From: Hypericum androsaemum
Taxonomy: Eukaryota > Streptophyta > Magnoliopsida > Malpighiales > Hypericaceae
Assembly: GCA_963995505.1 (NCBI GenBank)
Contig: OZ023181.1
Location: 24,052,366 to 24,116,365 of the forward strand
Length of the DNA: 64,000 nucleotides
Direction of reading: 5' to 3'
Below the pieces are notes generated by a model. That model made no database searches and had not been told where the DNA came from. It worked only from the letters and a program-made list of their open reading frames with translations. A program made the position numbers and the translations under genes. This document shows positions 37,395-48,059 of the stretch, in pieces; positions within the stretch are counted from its first letter, which is position 1; each line of letters begins with the position of its first letter.

Positions 37395-40011
37395 TGTTGG
37401 ATTTTATAAACACGAACCCCAGGTTCGTAGCAGCGGAAGTTAAAATTTTTACCAACACGAATCTGATCGTGGCAGTATAACAAAATATAACATCATAGTT
37501 AGAAAATTCTTACAGTATGCTGTAGATCGAATCCTCAACTATGGTATCTACGTAGTCCTCGTGTACGAACTCCTTGACAGTTGAAATCTTCGAGAATTCG
37601 ATAGGAGAATTCTTTATTGAAGAAACTAGAGAAAATATGTGTCTTGTATCTAGGTTAATAAATTTCTGTGTAAAAATTATTGATACCCACACATGTATAT
37701 ATAGTAGAATAATTAACCAGCTACTACCCTTTTAGGAGTAGGTTTCGCTGGAGGCAAGGTTGGAAGCCCTTAGTGGCTTCCAACATTGACTTTCCTTTTG
37801 GGCCTTCAAACCCATTCTATTATTTTCTTGACCCAGTCAATATGTCCAACATCTAATAGATTTTATTATACATATTAGTATTTAATTAAATCTAACTTAA
37901 TTAAATAATTACAATTATAATTTTATCTAATAGAATTATAATATTTATCTATAGATTAAATAATGGGTAAATTACGCTCAGCCCCCTGGTGTTTGGTATA
38001 TTTCACGCTCGCCCCCTGTATTCCGGTAATTGATTAAAAACTTTCCGATGTTTGTTTTTATTATACTCTCAGGCCCCTCGCTGATGTCATCAATCATTTT
38101 TAAATTTTTTTAATTCTGAAATGACTATTCTACCCCTATGTTCGTCTCTTACCTTTCCTCCGGTGACTCGTCAATTTTTCGGCCACCCTCCGATCGATTT
38201 TTCGGCAACAACCAACATTAATTATAAAAAAAATCCCGTGAAACCCAGATCGGATCCCACTATCCAAGTTTTCAATTAATGGTTTCTTCTCCGCCAACAT
38301 CTTTAAGAAACCCAGATCGTAGAGAGAAAGGGGGAATTTGTCGCAAAAGGCCCAGTCACCTTCAATCTGGACAGATCCTCGGCGGACAGATTCGTCGCCA
38401 TTGTAGTGGTGGCCGCGGGAATCGTCATTGTCTCCGCCGCCACCGTCCTCTACGTAAATTAGGTTTTTGAAGGGGGTTGACGACAGCACCGACGAGCCTG
38501 TGAATGACCTTGTACGAAAATCGATTACAGGAGACAGAAGACAGAACGTCGGCCTACGGGGAAGAGGTGGCATTGGTGGAGCCTCTGTCTCGATGGCAGA
38601 GCAAAGATGGCCCCCCTCAGAGATCTGTTGAGGGCGTCGATTGCTAGGATCTGTTGCAACGGCAGCGTCGATTGCTGGGAAAGGACTCGCGTCGCTTAGA
38701 TATTGCGACCGTCGTCGGAGACCTAGATGTGATATGATGGATTTCTCTTGGACAAGCTTTCGGCGACCGGATGTTACTGCTCTGGCGTCGACGAGAATGA
38801 GGAAGAAGATGATATTTTATTTTCATAAGGGCATTTTTATCATTTTAATGACAAAAATGAAAAAAATAACTACTGATGTCAGCGAGGGGCCTCAAAGTAT
38901 AATAAAACCAACCTTCAGGGAGTTTTTAATCGATTACTGGAATACAGGGGGACGAGCGTGAAATATACCAAACATCAGGGGCCTGAGCATAATTTACCCT
39001 TAAATATTCTTGATCAAATCAATATTTAATCTAACTAACTTCAATTAGTAAACTAAGACTACTTGTTGTGTGACCCATATGCCCTCACATGCCAAGCGAT
39101 TAGTCGAATTAATGGTCTTAGTCGAACCCTAGATAATAGACCAGACAATCTCAACATATCAGGTACGTTGCGAGGATACTGCAACTACCTGTAATGTGAA
39201 GCTTATAGTGATACGGTCATTTCATTCGCAAATACTCTGATTAAGTCTAGAACATGATGAAGTGTCTATTCAAACAACTTAATCATATTATCTCATTATA
39301 TTAATTGATCATATTGTCACTTTTAGATACCATTCCAGAAGTGACATGCATTGGCCAATGACTAACGATCCAATTAGTTATGAGAATACAATATTCTCTC
39401 CAAGTCTATTTGAGGAATGAATCATATTCTTGGCTCAACTACCAACTATATATACTTCTTGATGTACCTAACATATGCCATATCTACCCCGTTAGGAGTG
39501 TAAGCGTTGGTTATGGTCAAAGCCCATCACTCCGTACATGTCGTACGTATTGACCTCAAGTCAGAAGACTATTATACTACTCTACAAACTGATATTTCCG
39601 TAGACATGTAAATAAAATATACCAAATAGTTTCTCGGTAGGGCATGCCAATACTCTCCAAAGCATCTGTGCATCCATCATTAAATACATAGTATCTCGTA
39701 GATGTGAGAACCATTACATCCTCTAAGTATATGATGTAGATCGCACACCAATCTAATCGCATCATCGATATCTCATTCTCAATGATCATTGATTGTGGCT
39801 ATTTAAGAACTATGTTTATAGTCATCTGAGATCTCACATTCTCGATGACAATACTAGTTTTTGGGAACATAAACATAAATATATGCAAACAATCAAATAT
39901 TATATTCATCTATGTGATGCCGAATATTATTAATATACATTAATAATATAACTGAATGTGATCAAGTACAATGTCCTTATTCTGATTGTCTCTAGGACAT
40001 ATTTACTAACA
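37395..40011. mobile_element. Solo LTR (Ty1-copia type) inserted in a PGM exon
   Basis: The insertion starts tgttgg and ends ctaaca (TG...CA ends) and is absent from copy B. Flanking 5-mers are gtcat (37390-37394) and gccac (40012-40016); the intact copy-B exon reads gccat there, so both sides are one change from the original 5-bp target. No internal coding or second LTR is present, so this is one LTR of about 1.57 kb left by recombination, plus the 1035-bp MULE nested in it. The agcggaag motif near the tgttgg end also occurs in the copia LTR at 19409. Confidence 0.85.
37965..38999. mobile_element. Non-autonomous MULE nested in the solo LTR
   Basis: A 1035-bp element with inverted ends of about 130 bp: gggtaaattacgctcagccc at the left; the right reads gggtaaattatgctcaggcc on the other strand. 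The flanking 9-mers ttaaataat (37956-37964) and ttaaatatt (39000-39008) differ at one base. The interior is more GC-rich. A 145-codon minus-strand frame (38136-38573) has no family I recognise and may be captured DNA. Both inverted ends contain cccctcgctga about 105 bp in. Confidence 0.9.
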
Positions 40012-40175
40012 GCCACGAATTCCTTTGCAGCACCAGCATCAATATTCTTCACAAGAAACCCTTAGATTCATATGATAAAGAAGATTTATCTTATAATGAA
40101 CGAAAACATGGAGAATGAGCATAATACCTCATAGTCATATCGAGTTTAGTAGTGGCAGCCATAAGTAGTCCATTA

Positions 40176-40328
<153 letters not shown>

Positions 40329-41207
40329 TCAACCACATAAGATCAATTCGTATAAGCAACTACACAACAGTATCAAAGTATCAAACACTGACCAGTTCCA
40401 AAACTCTCTTTCCCACAAACTCAACAGAGGCCAGCATCCATTAAATTACTAAAAATTTCCACTCAGTTGGGACTTGAAAACTCAAATACAACATGAAAAT
40501 AACCTGTAAATCAGAAGAACAGACAGTGATCATCCTAATAAGATATTAGATAACATACCTAAAAAAACTTCAACTTAAGTTCTTTGACAACAACATTAAG
40601 AGCAGCTGAGGTTGGCATACTCGTGCAAGAGAGAACAGGAGATGTCACGTCATTGGCACATAAAAATAAAAAAATAATGAAAGAACTAAGGCACACCCAT
40701 TAGATAAAATAGAAGATCCATATACCCTTAAAACCCCAAGTATAAAAGAAAATTTGATTATATATAAAAGAAAATCATGAAACAAGGGGTTGACATATTC
40801 CTCATATGTCCATGGGCATGTGTGTTTCACAAAAGTATAGACCTCACAACTCTCTTTAGTCCATCAGAAAAGTATTTTTCCAGTGATACATCATGCAGAG
40901 AGGAAAACAATATTAGCTAAATAGTAAAATACAGACCTGGGAACTCCTTTTAGTCCACCAAAAAAATATGGAATGATTTCAACTGCATTAGCCGCGATGA
41001 TAGCAACTGAGTCTGATGGGTAACAAAAAAACTTGAAAAGAGGCACCAAAATTGTTTCAGAAAAAAGAGACCCAAAAATTGTTATAAAGAGACCACGATG
41101 ATATGGAACAGTATCCGTCCCATCCATGACCACAAACGAGAGGAATTGGTTCACGTGAGGGTTTTTTTTGTTGAGAGCCGACTTTAAGAAGAGCAAGGCA
41201 AAAGAGA

Positions 41208-41291
<84 letters not shown>
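41208..41291. repeat. (AT)n microsatellite at the duplication junction
   Basis: About 80 bp of uninterrupted AT dinucleotides. It marks the right limit of sequence recognisable as the PME-PGM block of copy A. Confidence 0.97.
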
Positions 41292-41292
<1 letters not shown>

Positions 41293-41478
41293 GGTAAATT
41301 TTTACTTTAGTACTTCAGTATTTCGGTATAATACTGGTATATACTGAAATTGTACCGAATATCGAAATTCACTAAAATTTCTCAAAATTTGATATCAAAT
41401 AAAATTTCGTAAACCGAAATACCAATCCCGAAATTCCAAAAAAATTTGAAAATTCCGAATACCGAATGCTCACCCCTA
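41292..41478. mobile_element. Terminal fragment of a hAT-like element
   Basis: The segment ends ccgaatgctcacccctа-type sequence (ccgaatgctcaccccta), the reverse complement of a taggggtgag hAT terminus. It contains cggtat/ataccg and ccgaaat subrepeats in both orientations. Only one end is present. It separates the microsatellite from the start of U3. Confidence 0.5.
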
Positions 41479-43057
41479 GATATATTTAAATTGATTTTTT
41501 TAGTTAGATAATATTTAAATATCAATTAGTTAACTCGAATATGAATTTGCGACATTCTTATCAGCAAAAATGATAAAACCAAACCACAAAATAAATGGGT
41601 TCAAAGACTTCACGGGATTTTAGAGTGAACTTTTCGACCATTATATTACTTTTGACTTTTACCAGGGTCAAATAAAAATTTTACCTTTAAACAAAAATCA
41701 ACTATATATTAATGTCCAGTGCATCGGATGCGGCCCATTGTGATACCAAATCAACAAACCAATTAGCCCAAGCAGTATACGTGCGTCTCTTGTCAGGCCT
41801 ATAATGGCTAGAGACGGACCTAACTAAGGCCCCATTGCTGTAAAAATAGATAATGGAGCTTCAAGTTTAGAGGCCTTTTGTCCACGTACAGCCAGGCCCA
41901 GAGTACTACATTTCTTTTTGTTGGGTAAATGGAGCATTCCATGAGTCGAATATTATCAAATCTTTTTTAATAATTTATTTTGTATTTTAAAATTTTAATG
42001 AATCTAACAACTTTTAAAAAAATTAAAACTTCTTATCAGTCGCACTATTCTCATTTGCTTTAGGGCCACGAACCAACATTTAAAAAAGAAAAAAAAAGAT
42101 TGGCTAGACAATGAAACTTCTACCAATTTATTTCTTAATCCTTAAAAAAGATTTAAAAATTTGGTCTTGTGAACCTGAATTCCGATGTTACTTTTATGCA
42201 GTTGTCGGCTTTTTAACATGGGCCCTAGTCTTTTTTATGTAGAATTTTATCAGCTACAAAAAAAAGTCATAAAATGTGCACAACTACAATAACCTATGTA
42301 AATACATAAATAAAAAATTATATGTACTAATTTAGGTACAACATATATCCTTAACTTTCAAATATTCTCTTGATTGCACCAACTGCATCTTCTGAATGTA
42401 GACCGCCCCGTCAGGCGCTAGTTTTTTTTTTGGCAATAATTGCAGGCACCAAAACTTCTACCAACGAGTTTTTTTTAACTACTTTTAGGGCTTAAATGTG
42501 AAAGTTGGCTGTAGGGAAACGGGACCAGGAGGACGTTGGAAGCCAAAATGGGTGCATTAATGCAAGTATATTTCCCACCGCATCTTCAAAATTTGGTGCT
42601 TTTCTACTACAGATTGCCATGAGAAAATTGACCACTTCACGGCTTCTCTGCCTCAAACTTAGTAGTTAGTAGATGGTACACCAAATAGAGCTAGTCTTTA
42701 CGAAATTTAATTGGTTTTTATTGAAATAAATTGGATTATTGTGGTTCATATTCTATTGGTCTATTGATCATTTTTCCCATCAAATTATCGAGTCGCTTCG
42801 CAAAGTCAATGTATTACGAAGCAAATTATTTTTTTCTTAATTTTTTCGCATAATTTTAGACTAATAGACATTGGTCTTGGTGACACGGTGGCGGTCCACC
42901 CATTGATACTCGCGCTGACTCACCTTTAAATAAAGTGCCATATTATTATATAAAAATTGTCAATAATGTTAAGCGTTTCAAATCATCCTATTATTGACTT
43001 GGCAAACGCCGGAAGTTTTACCAATGCAAATTGCAAGCAACTGCATCATCGGATAGG

Positions 43058-43236
43058 TTTTGCATTGAGTTGGGACAACATAAAAGTTGTTCCTACGGAG
43101 AAGATTTCGTTTGGAACATCAGATTTTATTAAAAATTGTGTCTAGAGATCTGATATTTATAAAAAATCGTGTCTATAACTAAAATCACTTGATCCATTTC
43201 AGTGGGGACAGATCTTGTCCCCACTGAATCCAACCC
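43058..43236. mobile_element. 179-bp MITE-like insertion in U3, 8-bp TSD
   Basis: Flanked by exact 8-bp duplications cggatagg (43050-43057 and 43237-43244), with a single related site (cggataag) in U1 and U2. The ends are partly inverted (ttgagttgggacaa at the left; the right reads ttcagtggggacaa on the other strand). Size, TSD length and lack of coding fit a hAT-type MITE. Confidence 0.75.
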
Positions 43237-44735
43237 CGGATAGGATAAGATACAATTCAGCACTTTATAACGCTTTTTGGGCCCACGATAATTCTTTCAC
43301 ACAAACTATTATATAATAAACATTCATACTAATTTATATTCGAGTATTATTTAACAAATTTTTTAAATAAATATTCATCATTGATGTGTTATTAATGACT
43401 TCAATTTTGCACCTCTTGTTTAAGATAAAACTAAGTGATTGTTAGCTTACATGAGCACTTTTTTAATATCAAATTCGATGTTGAATCATGCGCTGAATAA
43501 TAGGGAGGGATCGATAGAAGCTGTGGATCAAATTGATGGGCGTTTCACTTCATTTCGTTATTAAGGGCATCATTGCTGAGACCACCAGAATAGTGGCCAT
43601 TATACGCCTAACAAGTGCTTGTCAACTTTGGGTTATTTCTAGAATTTTGGTTACAATTCAACATCGAAATCTATTTTAGACGCTGTTATTGTCATCGCAG
43701 TCCTTTGTACCAGATAAAATTCAAATTACATGTCGGCCAATAAACCGAAAAAAATGAACTCTATCTCGAAAATACTTTCATCACAAATTACAAGTAATCG
43801 GAAAAACTACGAGATACTAATTCGAATTCTCTTATTAAATATAATACGTGTGCGGATATTACAATATCATTTATAAGATTCGTTAATGTTGAAATAGATA
43901 TTAAATAATTTACGACTAAAATAAAGTACGGAACCAGAATATGATTGTGTTGAGGCAAATTTGTGGTGGTGGACTTGTTCTACAATGAACATCAAAGCTG
44001 TCGATGGATGGAAAGAATGATATAAACTTACACTTTTGGATGTTTCCTAAAAGCGCCCAATAATACAAAAATATGTAATTAACATCCCAGCTACCATGAT
44101 TTAATTTTAATTCGTTTCAAATAATTCACAAACTTGTGGTCCTCCCTGATTTCTGTATTATATTCCTAGTATATTAATTAACATCATAACTTGGCTTCAA
44201 GTCAAATTATAGTTCGGATTGGAATGAAATTATGACGCCAATATATTAATTAAGTTTATGAATAATGCGAAGAAAATTACGTCCACTAAACAGAAATACT
44301 TGGTCAGGTTTTATCCAATTAATTAATTAATGATCACGACTTATGACCTTTTTTTCTGGTCTTGATGGTTGAACGATCAGATAAATTAAAACTGGAAAAT
44401 TATAAACTTCCCGACCATATAATTAGTTGAAAAGTACTAGTCTAGTAGGTGGTCGTCACAGCTCAGGTTTGGATCGAGCTGCATTGAAGTGGGAAGAAAG
44501 CCCATTACAATAGATTGGCTAAAATAATCTGTGGCTACGAAGCACCAAAGCAAACAAGCGAAGACCCACTTCTATTTATTGGTAGCGTATCTATTTCTTT
44601 CATGACTATCTCTAAAAACTTGTTACTTGTATGGTTTGGTCAACAACAAAAAGGGAACCTTTTATCAGACTTTCAAGTCATAATCTCAATACACAATTCG
44701 AAATTTTACGGTAATGAGTATGTGATTTTTTTAAG

Positions 44736-45656
44736 GGAAAAGTCCACTTTCGTACCCTGTGGTATCGACCAAAATCACTTTAGTACCCTGTGGTAAAAAA
44801 CCGATCAATCGAGTCATGCTTATTCCAATTAACATCAAAAAGGGCCTCGGGCAGCTGCCCGGAGCTGCCCGAACCTACCCGCCTGCTGCCCGGGCCACGT
44901 GGCCAGCCACGTCACCAATTTTGGTGACGTTGCGCCACGTCACCAAGAGGAGGAGGAGGAGGCGGGGAGGAGGAGGAGGAGGAGGAGGGGGACGCGGGGA
45001 GGAGGAGGAGGAGGCGGGGAGGAGGAGGAGAGGAGGAGGGGGAGGAGGACGCGGGGAGGAGGAGGAGAGGAGGAGGGGGACGTGGGAAGGAGGAGGAGAG
45101 GAGGAGGGGGACGCGAGGAGGAGGGGGACGCGGGGAGGAGGAGGACGCGGAGGAGGGACGCGGGGAGGAGGAGGACGCGGGGAGGAGGAGGACGCGGAGG
45201 AGGAGGGGGATGCGGGGAGGAGGAGGAGAGGAGGAGGAGGAGGAGGAGGAGGAGGAGGAGGAAGAGGGGAGGAGGAGGAGGAGGAGGAACGCGGAGGAGG
45301 AGGAACGCGGAGGAGGAGGAGGACGCGGAGGAGGAGGGGGATGCGGGGAGGAGGAGGAGAGGAGGAGGAGGAGGAGGAGGAGGAGGAGGGGAGGAGGAGG
45401 AGGAGGAACGCGGAGGAGGAGGAGGCGGAGGAGGAGGAGGAGGGGAGGAGGAGGAAAATCGGAGGGGAGAGAAATTGGTGACGTGGCGCCACGTGGCCCG
45501 GGCAGCGGGCGGGTAGGTTCGGGCAGCTCCGGGCAGCTGCCCGAGGCCCTTTTTGATGTTAATTGGAATAAGTATGACTCGATTGATCGGTTTTTTACCA
45601 CAGGGTACTAAAGTGATTTTGGTCGATACCACAGGGTACGAAAGTGGACTTTTCCC
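44736..45656. mobile_element. MULE in U3, same family as 16509-17682
   Basis: A 921-bp element starting gggaaaagtccactttcgta, with inverted ends of about 205 bp that reach gtgacgtggcgccacgtgg-like sequence on both sides. Flanking 9-mers tttttttaa (44727-44735) and attttttaa (45657-45665) differ at one base. The two ends are almost identical to each other, so this insertion is young compared with the U1 member. The space between the ends is a GGA-rich tract with no gene. Confidence 0.9.
44946..45476. repeat. GGA-rich purine tract, ~530 bp
   Basis: Almost entirely (gga)n and (ggag)n with interspersed gggggacgcgg units; nearly all purines on this strand apart from the acgcg spacers. Reading frames of 200 or more codons on both strands here are poly-Glu/Gly/Arg or poly-Ser/Pro/Leu artefacts of the repeat and not genes. 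Confidence 0.95.
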
Positions 45657-46125
45657 ATTTTTTAATTTTCAGTTGAAACTCAGAATTCTGAAGAATGAAG
45701 CAAGGATGAGCACTCCAACTGTCCGAATGAATGATGAGGGTCGTCGTCTTTGATTGATATTGCTGGTGTTTAATAGATTGAATAATGTAGGCTGATACGT
45801 CATTATATTATCTTAATTAGGCACGTATGCGTAGAATTTAAGAGCAAGATTCCATTGAAAAAATATGTATATAAACAAAGAAATTCAGTACACGCATTCA
45901 TATTAGTTTTGAGAACTATGGCGACACTACCAGACGGGGCCCAATTTCAGGTGTGGCTAAGCCTTTCGTTAATAACAAAAAGTTACAAAGCCGATTAGTA
46001 GAGATAACGTAAACGCTCAAGTCAACATAAAGACCCGACTTAGACAGTTGTAGATTATTGCATATATTGTAATCGCAAAACAAGATAGTTGGATACAAGT
46101 AGTATTGACAAAAATCTCAATTTTT

Positions 46126-46866
46126 AAAGTCGAGTCCATTTCCATGTCGAAGCCCCACACAAAAAATTGCTGAGTAAATGAGCTAAAACTCATTTCTTGG
46201 TTACAAATGAACCAGGTCTCCACGTAATAATATCATACAAGATATAATTTGATGGAGATATCTTTATTGCCTCTTTTTCAAGACTGCCACTTGACTTTTT
46301 TTTTAATTTTAAAATAATAAATTGTATTTGGACAATTAAACACGAACTTATGGCATTTCAAATATTTTTAAAGATTGTAAAAAAAGTTATGGAGGGGACC
46401 TGATTTCCTTCGAGAAACGAATACGAGGCCAAAAACAAATTCCGAACCTAATAATTCTGAAATTAAACCTTATATATCTGTAAATTGTATGTTTCCACCA
46501 GAAAGAAAAGGTATTAGTCGGAGACATACTTACATCTAGCCATTCCACTTTAGTTTCATTTGTAGTTTTTTTTTTTTTTGGAAAAGTTTACTTTTGGTTC
46601 AAATTCAATTTTTTTGTAAAGTAATTACATGGAACTGCCGAACTGGTGCCCTGCTGCCATGATCAGTATAAGCACTAATTTATTGGAAAAAATAATCGTT
46701 AATTACTTGTTGTCCAAGCTATTTGAACATCCGTATTTGATGACCTGGCCGGGTTGAAGCTTACGAATACTGAGGCCGGTGGAGTTCACACGTGTACACG
46801 AAAAAACCTTTTTCAAATAAAGATAGAAGTTTTCCAATAAGCCACGTGGCTTTATAATAACTTTTT
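46126..46866. other. Unassigned DNA between U3 and the large MULE
   Basis: AT-rich, present only once in the window. The corresponding DNA was lost from copy A when U2 was fused to the PME1 block. No gene or repeat was recognised. Confidence 0.45.
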
Positions 46867-47194
46867 GGGCAAATTATCCTCACATCCCTAACCTTTGGTC
46901 ACCCTTCCCCTAGAGTCCCTGGCTTTTGGAAAATGATTTTTCCGTCCCTAAGTTTTGATGATAATAGACTTTCGGGTCCCTGGAGCCGGAAGATTCCTTT
47001 TTCTCCTGTGAACACCCACCTGAAGTGACCAAAATACCTTCCCTTGTTAAATTTTACTTTACCTCCTTTAAAAACACTTTCCAACTTTTCTGTTTTATTC
47101 TCTTCCTGTCTTCTCCGTCTTTCTTCTCCACCTTTCTTCTTCATCTTCATTTTATTCTCTCTTGAACAAGACCTAGGGTTTGTGCAAAGGTGTG

Positions 47195-47340
47195 TGTAGG
47201 ATTTTCTGGGTTCGAAGATAAATCTAGAGTTTTCTGGGTTCGAAGGTAAATCTAGAGTTTTCTGGGTTCGAAGGTAAATCTAGAGTTTTATGGGTTCGAA
47301 GGTACAACATCTTGGGTTTTCTGGGTTCGAAAGTAGATCT
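47195..47340 (+). repeat. ~31-bp tandem repeats upstream of the GRF gene
   Basis: The unit tctagagttttctgggttcg is repeated about four to five times with spacer aaggtaaa, between the left inverted end and the ATG at 47365. It could be a promoter or leader repeat of the element. Confidence 0.8.
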
Positions 47341-47364
47341 GGTGTTCGTTCTAGAAGCTGGATC

Positions 47365-47851
47365 ATGTCATCCTCCAATTCTTCATACCAGTTTAACGAT
47401 GGTGTGAGGTACATGAATGTCGATTGCAAATGTGGTGTTCGTGCCTTGGTGAAGATTGCTGAGTCTGAAAAAAATTAGGGCCGGTTGTATTATTCTTGCA
47501 TCAAGAATAATTATCAGTAGATTGGATGATTTATGCTACGGGAAGGATATGTTCATAAGAGTTCTTGGTCTGTGAAGATACGTTATTAGGTGCTCCATTT
47601 TTTTCTATTGAGGCCGAACCTAACCTTGTGCTCGAGAGATAGCTATCCATACACTGATAAGGGATGTATGGATTCTCGAGAAGAGAGGAGCGTGGTGGTC
47701 CCCCCCGGACCGCGCGGTCAGTAATAGCGAATTGAAGATGATGAAGAACATGTTAAAAGAGCAAAATAAATCTACAATATTGTTGAAAAAACTAGTCTTT
47801 GTTTTGATTTTCTGCAACATTGTCTTATATTTGCTCCTCGTTGTAAGATGA
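47365..47851 (+). pseudogene. MULE-borne GRF zinc-finger protein with C-terminal membrane segment
   Basis: The ATG at 47365 begins MSSSNSS; a GRF-type finger follows: CKCGVRALVKIAESEKN, a TAG where Pro is usual, then GRLYYSC. Two more stops fall where Trp is expected (NNYQ*IG*FM). The conserved tail is readable to 47851: a Lys/Glu/Met-rich helix (ELKMMKNMLKEQNKS) and a hydrophobic segment, LVFVLIFCNIVLYLLLVV, which looks like a membrane anchor. This finger-coiled-coil-anchor plan is known in small plant GRF proteins. There is frame disorder between about 47590 and 47730. Its role in the element is unknown; the position matches that of mudrB in maize MuDR. Confidence 0.65.
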
Positions 47852-48059
47852 TGTACTTTGTCTACTTGAAATGGAATAAAATTGTTGTGTTGATCATCAA
47901 AAGTATTCCATTTTGTTCATAGCAAAAGGGATAGAATCTGAGTTTCATGACCATTACATACCAAAAATAGCAAAAGTAGTTCATAGCAAAGAAACCCGTT
48001 TAATAAGGCAGATGAATGAGTTAGTAATTATCTGCCTATTACATATCAAACAACGAACT

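Larger units (their letters stand above)
41479..46125. repeat. U3: third copy of the duplicated segment
   Basis: Matches U1 from about 9771 to 18135 and U2 from about 18544 to 28968, in order. It starts about 400 bp further in than U1 and U2 do. Private insertions are a 179-bp element (43058-43236) and a MULE (44736-45656). Its right part (45660-46125) matches U1 17690-18120, which U2 lacks. No host gene was recognised in the U3 body. Confidence 0.85.

Noticed and set aside
40891..41196. 101-codon frame with hydrophobic N-terminal part
   Set aside because: It is a PGM pseudo-exon read through into the upstream intron; only the [12 protein letters not shown] part is exon.
44759..45632. Long open frames of 130-240 codons on both strands
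   Set aside because: They lie in the GGA-rich tract and give only low-complexity Glu/Gly/Arg or Ser/Pro/Leu strings on both strands.
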